Shown: positions 1 to 7,300 of the stretch, one piece after another | How the letters are laid out: every line of letters starts with the position of its first letter | How positions within the stretch are numbered: position 1 is the stretch's first letter | Source: Methanobrevibacter sp. | GTDB lineage: Archaea > Methanobacteriota > Methanobacteria > Methanobacteriales > Methanobacteriaceae | DNA: 8,920 bases | NCBI GenBank assembly: GCA_017404125.1 | Contig: JAFRCZ010000220.1 | Coordinates: 1-8,920 of the forward strand | Direction of reading: 5' to 3' | Program-made: the position numbers and the translations under genes | The notes under the pieces: generated by a model | The model's database searches: none | The model's input: the letters and a program-made list of their open reading frames with translations, nothing else | What the model was told of the DNA's origin: nothing

Positions 1-278
1 GGATATTGATTTCTAAATTCCTCATAAATGAGGTCTTCAATGTCCTGAATGTCAAAATGCATTCTTTTGATAATTAGAATAGTAACAGTCATTTCAGTTA
101 TACCCTCATCTATGATTCTTTCAGGGTCATATTGGAGATCAAAAGATAGGCTTTCAGGATAAGAAATTCCTAAAGATGGGGCAAAGAAATATCCCCAGCT
201 AAAATGATCTCTTAATAATTTAGCAAGATCTTCACTCTTTCCCTTGAATTTATAATCATAGAATATGTCTATACTCAT
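1..278 (-). CDS. Small hypothetical protein, 3' end cut by window edge
   Basis: Open frame of 92 complete codons from ATG 278 to the left edge, with no stop reached. It begins MSIDIFYDYKFKGKSEDLAK, has an aromatic stretch FSWGYFF at 27-32, continues with ISYPESLSFDLQYDPERI (38-55) and a beta-strand-like MTVTILII (63-70), and ends in the acidic segment IQDIEDLIYEEF. A strong Shine-Dalgarno GAGGTGA sits 5 nt before the ATG and a TATA-like box lies about 45 nt upstream, so this is very likely a real gene. I do not recognise the family. The mix of short strands and acidic helices suggests a small soluble alpha/beta protein; there is no signal peptide or membrane segment. It points the same way as the beta-helix gene but is separated from it by T-runs and its own promoter, so it is probably a separate transcription unit. 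A role as a small accessory or immunity-type protein is possible but has no direct support. Confidence 0.8.
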   Translation of the reverse strand, partial: MSIDIFYDYKFKGKSEDLAKLLRDHFSWGYFFAPSLGISYPESLSFDLQYDPERIIDEGITEMTVTILIIKRMHFDIQDIEDLIYEEFRNQY

Positions 279-283
279 TTTTT

Positions 284-290
284 TCACCTC
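284..290 (-). promoter_or_regulatory. Shine-Dalgarno site of the small gene
   Basis: Reading the minus strand, GAGGTGA is followed by five A residues and the ATG at 278. It matches seven contiguous bases of the archaeal anti-Shine-Dalgarno complement AGGAGGTGAT. It fixes the start of the small gene and shows what a good ribosome site looks like in this genome. Confidence 0.85.
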
Positions 291-320
291 TTTAAATTCG
301 TTATGATTCATTTTATTTCA

Positions 321-332
321 ATAAATATTTAA
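321..332 (-). promoter_or_regulatory. TATA-like box, candidate archaeal promoter of the small gene
   Basis: Minus-strand TTAAATATTTAT lies about 45-55 nt before the ATG at 278. An archaeal TATA box centred near 327 would place transcription start around 300-305, giving a leader of about 25 nt that contains the Shine-Dalgarno site. The upstream bases (CCGAC) are only a weak TFB-recognition match. The whole region is AT-rich, so chance matches are common; a second TATA-like string (TTTATATT, 387-394) lies further upstream. Confidence 0.4.
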
Positions 333-477
333 GTCGGATAAAGAGGTTTATTTATTCAAGAAACAAATGGTTTGAAAAATACTATCAATATAAATAAAAA
401 GAGACATCATAATTTGAATACCTTTTATTTTATTTATCATAATATTGATTATTTCTTTAATAATATAACACAGATTG

Positions 478-501
478 AAAAAATTATAAAAAAATTAAAA
501 T
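478..501 (-). terminator. T-run terminator region after the beta-helix gene
   Basis: On the minus strand this stretch contains runs of T (7 T at 488-494 and 6 T at 478-483, separated by AT-rich bases), about 45-65 nt after the TAA at 544-546. Archaeal intrinsic termination relies on such U-tracts and does not need a strong hairpin; none is seen here. It would end the NACHT/beta-helix transcript before the small gene. Confidence 0.45.
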
Positions 502-529
502 TAAATACACATTCAGCAATACATAAATG

Positions 530-535
530 AAAAAA
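530..535 (-). terminator. Short T6 tract just after the beta-helix stop
   Basis: Six consecutive T on the minus strand, 8 nt after the stop codon, without a stem-loop. It could act as a first, weak termination site ahead of the longer T-rich region. Confidence 0.25.
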
Positions 536-543
536 TTAAGCAT

Positions 544-3500
544 TTATATTCTAATGATATCATCTGAAGGAATGTTATTTTCTATCCTACAAGAATCAAT
601 ATAATAATCAACATCTTTGAAAATGTATATGACACCATTGCCTTTAGACTCATTTTGATGGAAAAATGAACCTGATATATTCAATCTGCCTCCGCTAGCA
701 TTAATGGCACTGGCCCCATTTTTTGCAAAATTGAAAGAGAAAATAGACTTTTCAATTGCCAAATCCCCCATATTTGAAATGGCTCCGCCTAAATTATTCT
801 TTACAGCATTTTTAGTAAATATTGAACCAAACAATTCCATTTGTCCTAAATTGCTAATGGCACCACCATACTCTGCATTGTTATCTGTAAAGAAACATCC
901 ATCTACTATCATTGAAGAAAATATGCAATTTACAATGGCACCTCCTCCTTTGCTGGAGGAATTGAATCTAAATCCACTGCGATCAATTTTAGCTTGACCA
1001 CCATTGTTTAGTATAGGGCTTTGAGAAACAATGTCATTATCCATTATCAATGAATTATTTAAGTCCAATTTGGCGTCTGCACCATTATTGTAAATCAATG
1101 ACTTATGAGAGGAATTGTTTAAAAACAATGAATTGTCAATGGCTAAAAAACCATGATTATGTATAATTGCATCATTTTTAAGACTGTTCTTTGAGAAAGA
1201 GCAATATGAAATGTTTAAAGTATTGCCATTTTCAATAAGGCTCTGCCTATTGTCATTAAACCTACAATATTTAAATGTCAATGCCCCATTGTTAATAAAT
1301 AAAGGTCTTTTGGAAGAATTGGAATTCTTAAAAGTTATATTCTCTAAGCTAATCTTGAAAGGTCCGATTTCAAAAAAGGATGATAATCCCTTTAAGTCAA
1401 TGGTATGGCCTTTTCCATCAATTCTTAAATCATGATTAACCTTTATTCCATCCCTAAACTCATGGTCAAATTCTTCATTGAATATGAAATCATTTTCCAG
1501 TTCTATAACATCAGAGCTTGAAATTTCACTGAAGAGATCTTTAATCGATTTGGCATCATTCTCATTGAATGGCTCAACATGTTGAGTTCCCATATGGGTA
1601 ATCAAGTTGGAATCAGATGATTTGTCTATAACAGTTCCATTATTCATTATTGCATCAGATTCGACTTCAACTTCCTTATTAATTGTTAAGCCATTTATAA
1701 TCAATTCCCCTTCATTGAATATGTCCTCACCTAACTTAGACTTGGAATCATTAAATGCATCCTCAATCAATTCCATTTTTCCCTTGTTGAAAATCGCAGC
1801 TCCATACTCGCTAGTGACATTATCGGAAAATGAAGAACCTGTTGAAATCAATGAACCGTTATTGTAAATGGCTCCTCCATTATTATTGGTACTATTATCT
1901 ATAAAACTACAGTTTTCAAGATTAATTGAACTGCCTTTAACTATCCTCAATGCTCCTCCACCATTGATGTTTTTGTCAAAAACACTTCTGGAATTTCCAT
2001 TTTTAAAGACAATGTTCTTTAATGTGATATTCTCTCCACTAATACAGAATATACGGGAACTGTCTATTCCATCAATGACATGGCCTTTGCCATCAATAAT
2101 CAAATTATCTACATCGAGGTCAATTCCCCCAGAATAGAAATCGATTTCATAGCCTGCCAATTTATAATCCTTTGATAAAATGATTTCTCCATAATGGGAA
2201 TTTTCATGAATCAAATCATCCAAGGATTCAAAACCAGAATCATTGGAACTATCAAACTCTTCAACATCCCCCTCATTGGAGATTCCATCATCCATAATTC
2301 CCAAATCATCAGAAACCTTATTTTCATCAGAATTAACATCTGGAGAGTATGTTAAATTGTTGATTGAACCATTGTTAAGAATATTTGCATTAATTTCATC
2401 ATTACTCAGTTTCCTTATATTCATTGTTCCATTGTTTAAAATGGTTTTAGGATGCTTGGAATTCTTGAATATCGGATTATTCAAAGAAAGAATCGAATCA
2501 TTATGAATATTGTCGCAGGATTCTTCATTTGCAAAATTATTGTCAAAGATAGGATTGTCAATTGTGCATGATTCACCACAATTGAAAATGGATGTTTTTA
2601 ATGAAACATTATCCTTAAATTGACAAGCTAAAACAGAAAGGAATGCCTCCTTTTCATTCCAGATGATTGCCTTGGAATTATTCTCCATGAATTCAGACTG
2701 AAAGATGCTTAAAGATCCTGTATTTAAAATACTGCTGGCTTCAAAATTAACAGCTCTTTCAAACTTGGATTCATGTATTTCCATCTGATTTTCATTGAAG
2801 ATGTCAAAAGCCTCTTGATTTGCAGAATTATTGCAGAAATTGCTCTCTTTTAAATCCATATCTCCAGAATTCAAAATGGCGGAATGCCCTCTTGAATTGT
2901 TTGAGAGGAAATCAGATTTTGAAATTTTTAGAGAGCCTGAACCTAAGTTATAGATTGCTGATGCAAAATTTGCAACATTTTCCTTAAATGTCAAATCAGC
3001 CAATTCCGCTTTCCCTGTATTTGCTATGGTTCCGCCATTGCCTTCATTGTTGTTTTCTAGAAACTGAGTCCTTTCAATTTTTATCCTATTGCCATTGGTT
3101 ATGGCACTTCCAGGCAATGAACTGCCATGATTGTTTCTAAATTCACAGCCATATATTTCCATATCCCCCAAATTGTTTATTGGAGCTTCATTATCCAGAA
3201 ATATTGCATTGCTTATTTTAGAAAATGAATTCTGATTGGCGGCAAAAGCTCCTGCTGAAAGTGAAGAGTTTTGAGAAAAACGGGAATCATTAGATTCGAA
3301 ATTGCCGAAATTGAAAATAGCCCCACCTAATTGAGAAGATTTGTTTCCTTCAAATTCAGAATTGGAATCAATACATATCCCTTCATTCAAGTTCAGTATA
3401 GCCCCTCCATTTTCTGCACGATTATATAAGAATTTACAATTGAATATTTTCAACGATGCATTATTATAAATGGCTCCCCCTACATTAGATGGGCCTTGAG

Positions 3501-4326
3501 AGGGATTGGCAAGACCCATATTTCCTAAAATCTGATTGAAGCCCCCCTCTCCAAATGGCAAATCAGGATTTCCAATTGAATTCCTTTGTAAAGTACAGTC
3601 CTTTAAAGAGACCTCTCCAAGCCCATTGAAAATCGCCCCTCCCTGATTTCCAGAGAAATTATCCATAAATGTACAGTTATGAGCAATTATTTTAGCAGAC
3701 TTGACATTATTAACAACAGCCCCTCCAGCATATCTTGAAATGTTGTAGAAAAATTGAGTTCTATTCAAGAGCAGAGAGCCTTTATTGAAGATGCCTGCTC
3801 CGGCATATGCCTCATTGTGATTGAAAAAGCAATTGTTTACAATGCAGGATCCTCCATAAACCAAGAGTGTTCCTCCATCATATCTTGCACTGTTGTCTTC
3901 AAAATGGCAATCTTCAAAGCTTGATGAAGCCAGGGTCAAGAAAGCCACTCCTCCCTTGCCGTCAGCACTATTGTTTTTAAAATTACAGTTTTTAAATGCG
4001 CATGATCCGCTATTGATAATAAATGCACCGCCTTCCTCTTCAGCATATCCATTGATAAAATCCATGTTTTTAATAATGACATTATTGCCGGTGATATAAA
4101 AGATACGGGTTTTGCCTATAGCATCAATACTGAAGCCATTTCCATCAATGACTATATTATCCACATCAATTTCAATGCCTCTGGTAAAGCGGGACAATTC
4201 ATTTTCATTTAGACGGATATCTTCATTCAAGACTATCTCCTTTTGTCCAGAATGTATTAATTCATTCAAATATGTAAAATCATTATTTGAGCTCATAATG
4301 TTTTTCATCTTATCAAAAAGGCCCAT
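544..4326 (-). CDS. Giant three-module right-handed beta-helix (PMP-repeat, adhesin-like) protein without signal peptide
   Basis: Predicted 1260-residue parallel beta-helix protein. I start it at the ATG at 4326 (MGLFDKMKN) because GGTGAT lies just upstream. In-frame alternatives are ATG 4374 and TTG 4380, which overlap the upstream stop and have weaker ribosome sites. About 11 GGA motifs (residues 99, 201, 229, 283, 307, 334, 790, 817, 1128, 1154, 1180) and more than 25 FxxN motifs recur every 20-26 residues. This is the signature of chlamydial polymorphic membrane protein repeats, also found in Methanobrevibacter adhesin-like proteins. The protein has three modules. Each opens with a capping header (residues 16-92, 699-777, 925-1002) carrying 'GI-x-x-x-x-D...IDGxGxxID...RIF' and is followed by helix coils. 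Residues 662-700 are an acidic Ser/Asp linker without coils. The N-terminus has no hydrophobic signal segment, and the C-terminus (ending SDDIIRI) has no membrane anchor or surface-binding domain. Relatives are usually secreted; this one looks cytoplasmic or is exported by another route. The coils carry no recognisable catalytic residues, so binding or scaffolding is more likely than carbohydrate cleavage. Probably co-transcribed with the NACHT gene. Confidence 0.9.
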   Translation of the reverse strand: MGLFDKMKNIMSSNNDFTYLNELIHSGQKEIVLNEDIRLNENELSRFTRGIEIDVDNIVIDGNGFSIDAIGKTRIFYITGNNVIIKNMDFINGYAEEEGGAFIINSGSCAFKNCNFKNNSADGKGGVAFLTLASSSFEDCHFEDNSARYDGGTLLVYGGSCIVNNCFFNHNEAYAGAGIFNKGSLLLNRTQFFYNISRYAGGAVVNNVKSAKIIAHNCTFMDNFSGNQGGAIFNGLGEVSLKDCTLQRNSIGNPDLPFGEGGFNQILGNMGLANPSQGPSNVGGAIYNNASLKIFNCKFLYNRAENGGAILNLNEGICIDSNSEFEGNKSSQLGGAIFNFGNFESNDSRFSQNSSLSAGAFAANQNSFSKISNAIFLDNEAPINNLGDMEIYGCEFRNNHGSSLPGSAITNGNRIKIERTQFLENNNEGNGGTIANTGKAELADLTFKENVANFASAIYNLGSGSLKISKSDFLSNNSRGHSAILNSGDMDLKESNFCNNSANQEAFDIFNENQMEIHESKFERAVNFEASSILNTGSLSIFQSEFMENNSKAIIWNEKEAFLSVLACQFKDNVSLKTSIFNCGESCTIDNPIFDNNFANEESCDNIHNDSILSLNNPIFKNSKHPKTILNNGTMNIRKLSNDEINANILNNGSINNLTYSPDVNSDENKVSDDLGIMDDGISNEGDVEEFDSSNDSGFESLDDLIHENSHYGEIILSKDYKLAGYEIDFYSGGIDLDVDNLIIDGKGHVIDGIDSSRIFCISGENITLKNIVFKNGNSRSVFDKNINGGGALRIVKGSSINLENCSFIDNSTNNNGGAIYNNGSLISTGSSFSDNVTSEYGAAIFNKGKMELIEDAFNDSKSKLGEDIFNEGELIINGLTINKEVEVESDAIMNNGTVIDKSSDSNLITHMGTQHVEPFNENDAKSIKDLFSEISSSDVIELENDFIFNEEFDHEFRDGIKVNHDLRIDGKGHTIDLKGLSSFFEIGPFKISLENITFKNSNSSKRPLFINNGALTFKYCRFNDNRQSLIENGNTLNISYCSFSKNSLKNDAIIHNHGFLAIDNSLFLNNSSHKSLIYNNGADAKLDLNNSLIMDNDIVSQSPILNNGGQAKIDRSGFRFNSSSKGGGAIVNCIFSSMIVDGCFFTDNNAEYGGAISNLGQMELFGSIFTKNAVKNNLGGAISNMGDLAIEKSIFSFNFAKNGASAINASGGRLNISGSFFHQNESKGNGVIYIFKDVDYYIDSCRIENNIPSDDIIRI
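1321..1554 (-). repeat. Beta-helix header repeat, copy 3 (residues 925-1002)
   Basis: Third and most diverged header: AKSIKDLFSEISSSDVIELE, then GIKVNHDLRIDGKGHTIDL, then FFEIGPFKISLENITFKN. It lacks one residue in the DVDN position and the RIF motif has become SFF, but IDGKGHTID and ENITFKN are intact. It opens the final helix module, which runs to the C-terminus. Confidence 0.72.
1996..2232 (-). repeat. Beta-helix header repeat, copy 2 (residues 699-777)
   Basis: Second capping header, beginning FESLDDLIHENSHYGEIILS, then GIDLDVDNLIIDGKGHVIDG, then SRIFCISGENITLKNIVFKN. It is the copy closest to the family consensus. It follows an acidic linker and restarts the beta-helix after module 1. 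Similarity to copy 1 is clear in protein and still partly visible in DNA (the stretch encoding DVDN-I-IDG). Confidence 0.8.
2230..2343 (-). other. Acidic inter-module linker coding segment (residues 662-699)
   Basis: Inside the beta-helix gene, this segment encodes a Ser/Asp/Glu-rich stretch (about 14 acidic residues and one Lys over 41 residues, including DDLGIMDDGISNEGDVEEFD). It has no FxxN or GGA coil motifs. It is likely a flexible hinge separating module 1 from module 2. Confidence 0.6.
4051..4281 (-). repeat. Beta-helix header repeat, copy 1 (residues 16-92)
   Basis: First of three capping headers in the beta-helix protein. It begins FTYLNELIHSGQKEIVLNED, continues with GIEIDVDNIVIDGNG and ends in RIFYITGNN...IIKNMDFING. 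It aligns across its length with copies 2 and 3. In Methanobrevibacter-type adhesins such a segment precedes the coils, after a signal peptide that is absent here. Confidence 0.8.
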
Positions 4327-4329
4327 ATC

Positions 4330-4335
4330 ATCACC
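4330..4335 (-). promoter_or_regulatory. Shine-Dalgarno GGTGAT that decides the beta-helix start
   Basis: Minus-strand GGTGAT lies 3 nt before the ATG at 4326. It pairs with the same anti-Shine-Dalgarno bases as the strong site of the small gene, at nearly the same distance (GGTGA-to-ATG 4 nt here, 5 nt there). The alternative ATG at 4374 has only AAGGT at 9 nt. The site therefore favours a non-overlapping start 34 nt after the TAG of the NACHT gene. Confidence 0.65.
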
Positions 4336-4360
4336 GCAAATATATTCCTTTAATTCATTT

Positions 4361-7300
4361 CTAATAATTCTCATAATCAAAGAACCTTACATTTCCTAAG
4401 GTGTCTCCAACTACCAGCTTATCCTCATTAACACTGATGGAAGTTGCAAATATATCCAGATAATATGTATATATGCATTCTCCAAGATCAATATTGAATA
4501 TTTTTATACTATTGTCTTCACTAAGGCTAATCAATCTAGAATTGTCTAAACAAAGATTGGTAATAAGTTTTTCATGAGCTTTAAAGCTATTTAGATTTTT
4601 ACCGTTTAAATCAAATATCTCAATAGAACCATCATCGTATCCTGCAATCAATAAATCATATTTGACTATAATCTTCCTAACTGAAGCATTTACTTTGCCA
4701 TCAAAAGCATTTTGACTTGGATATGCCATAATGCTGCCATCTTCAAATCCAACATAAACATCATTTGAGTCCCGCTTTGTGGCTAATGTTGTAGGGTTCT
4801 TGATTAGATTAATTGAATTTCCATTTATATTCAAGCTATTTTCTTCAATAAACACTATTCCTTCACTGTTTTGAGCAATACCAATGATTTCATTTGAATT
4901 AATCCTATCATCACTCTCCAAATCAATGGATTTATCGCTGCCCATATTCTTAGGATTCCATATGTCATGAGTGTATGTGCTAGCAATCTTATAGGTTTTT
5001 CTGCCGTCCTTTTCTGTTTTCACACCTGCCATGACCAATTTGGAATTTTTCTCATCATATGAAATGGAGTTTATCCTAAAGTCATTTGCATATTTATTGA
5101 CACACTCCTCTCTGTCTAAGTCCCAAGTGTAAATCTCACCATTGTCAGAAGCTGTAATCATATGATTGCCATCAATCTCAATGGATAGAACAGATTCTGT
5201 GTGCTTGACTTCTCCACTTGATTCCACTTTTTTATTTAAGTCAATTATGCTGATGTCATTGTTTTCATTTCCTACAACAACCCACCAATCATTTCCATCT
5301 GTGAAATAGTCAATGGCTGTTGGTGATTTGATACCTGTTTGAATGTCAAGGGGAATATTGCTTCCATTAATCTTAGCTATTTCAAATTTAGGCTGTCTTG
5401 GCCTTGGAATGTCCCAGACCCTCAATACCCCCATATCTGAAATGGTTATGATTTGGTCTTCATCCTCCAATGTTATAGCCTTTGCGAACTTATCATGTGG
5501 GCTGCAGACTTGCACTTCATCAATGCTTTCTCCACCGCCAGAGTTTTTAAGAGTGTTCCAAAACTTCATTTGCCCATTTTCAGAAATCAAAGTGAGGAAT
5601 CTCTTGTTCAGTCCCATAAATCTGATTTCTTCAGATGAATCAATCTTTGTGCTGGCATCCTCTCCATCAGGATTCTGTTGATGCTGTCTGTTATATGCCT
5701 TTCTCATTTCATATACATCCCATCCATCAACTTCCCTTTCATCACAGACAAGAATAGCTTCATTTCTTCTTGGAACCAAAATCTGATTGTAGTTTTTAGG
5801 CTCGATATCCTCTTTTATCAGCTCCTTGGTGTCAAGGTCAATTTCAAATATTCCGCTATGGGAAGATGCATAGATTTTATTGTAATCCTCTGAAAGGTAA
5901 ATGTCTGTAATTTCTGCACTTATTTTCGGATATTTATTCTCATCATCCTTGAAGACAGAACGGTTGTTAATGTCCCATTTATTGATTAGGCCGTTACTTG
6001 ATGCAATCAACATATTTTTGCCATCATCAGTTGGGATGATTTTGATGATTTTGGAATCCTGACTTGATTCTTCAAGAATATCCAAATCATTGCTTTCTAA
6101 ATCAAATAAATTTAATGTTCCATCTTCATTTGCAGAAATAATGAGTTTTTCATCTGTTATTTCAATAGCTGAAGCTGATTTTGTACCATTTACCTTTGGC
6201 CTTTTGATGATTGAACTTTTTGGAGAGTAAAGGGAATTGCATTTTGGCTTTAAAAGCATGTATGGAGAGTTCTCTTCAATCTTTTCAATAAGGGGACTTA
6301 TGATTTCATCATCTTTCAAGTCAATCATTCTTCCATATAATTGGCCGGACAATTCAGTTTTATTATCGGATAAAACAGGTGCTGACAATTCCAATGCCCT
6401 TCCAATTAGGACTATTGGATGGTCCTCTTCGCCTTCCAGGAATGGATGCGAGGAATCTTCAAAGTCCTTGAATTGATAATCAGCAATGAGATTGTTTATA
6501 TCGCTTAAATAGATTTTATTTCTAATGAATGAAAAGGAGGATAATGTCTTTTCCAATCTTTCAAAGCCTCTTGACTCATTAAGATGATATGGAAGTTCAT
6601 TATATGAGCGTATATTTTCCCCTTTGAAATCATAATCATCAACAGCACTTGAATCAAATGACTCATCTCCCAAAGCATCTTTCAGGAAATAATCTGCAAG
6701 CAAACGATTAATGTTAATTAATTGGCCGTCCTTTGTAAAGTATGATTTTAATTTGTCATTTTTAAGAATATTATTTTCGCTGTATCTATCCTGTGCAGCC
6801 AATTTGAAACTTTCATAGAAGAAATCATCCCTTCCTTCTTTTCTTGCCATGAACTGTTTGACTTGTCTTAGATTAAGGCTTATGGCATCCCTAATATATT
6901 CCTCATCTAAAGCAGTGAAATCCTTAATGATAGCTGTCAATTCATCCTTTGACAATCCTACTCTAGCATTGGCTAAAAGGGAGAAGATCAAAGGTACAAG
7001 AGGTTGTCCTTCAACAAGATCTTCATCTTTTTCCAATCTCTCAAGTACATGATTGAACGCAGTCTTTGGAGAGCCTTTAGAGGATTCTGGATCATTTTCT
7101 TGACTAAAATCATCTTTGATGAATTCTTGTATTTCATCCCTTAACTTTTCAAATGAAGCGAATACCCTAAGCTCTGCCAATAGAACTTTTAGGAAAAGTG
7201 GGTTTTTAGAGGCATCAAAACTGCAAATGGTTTCTATATCCTTTGGGGACAATTCCTTTAGGTAATTTTTAAGATAGGATTGAATGATTTGAGTTTTTTC

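Larger units (their letters stand above)
279..543. other. AT-rich intergenic region between the beta-helix gene and the small gene
   Basis: 265 nt with no convincing gene. Apart from the T-runs, the TATA-like box and the ribosome site listed separately, I see no tRNA, stable stem-loop, CRISPR repeat or transposon end. Confidence 0.7.

Noticed and set aside
279..543. CRISPR array, tRNA or small RNA in the intergenic region
   Set aside because: There are no regularly spaced repeats, cloverleaf or stable stem; only AT-rich sequence with T-runs.
527..604. 25-codon plus-strand frame (MKKLSIYILM...) crossing the beta-helix 3' end
   Set aside because: It has no Shine-Dalgarno site and sits in an A-rich stretch. 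Its signal-like start is probably a chance product of AT-rich sequence.
704..2506. Several plus-strand open frames, many beginning MAPP
   Set aside because: They are antisense shadows of the beta-helix gene: codons for GGAI read backwards give ATG-GCN-CCN-CC. They have no ribosome sites and low-complexity products.
544..4326. Pectate-lyase-type enzyme
   Set aside because: The fold is similar, but no catalytic Asp/Arg/Lys cluster is visible and the repeats are of the PMP type, so an enzymatic call is not supported.
4361..4380. Possibility that the two large frames are one gene broken by a frameshift
   Set aside because: The NACHT protein ends with a complete last WD40 blade (NVRFFDY), and the next gene has its own ribosome site and a different fold.
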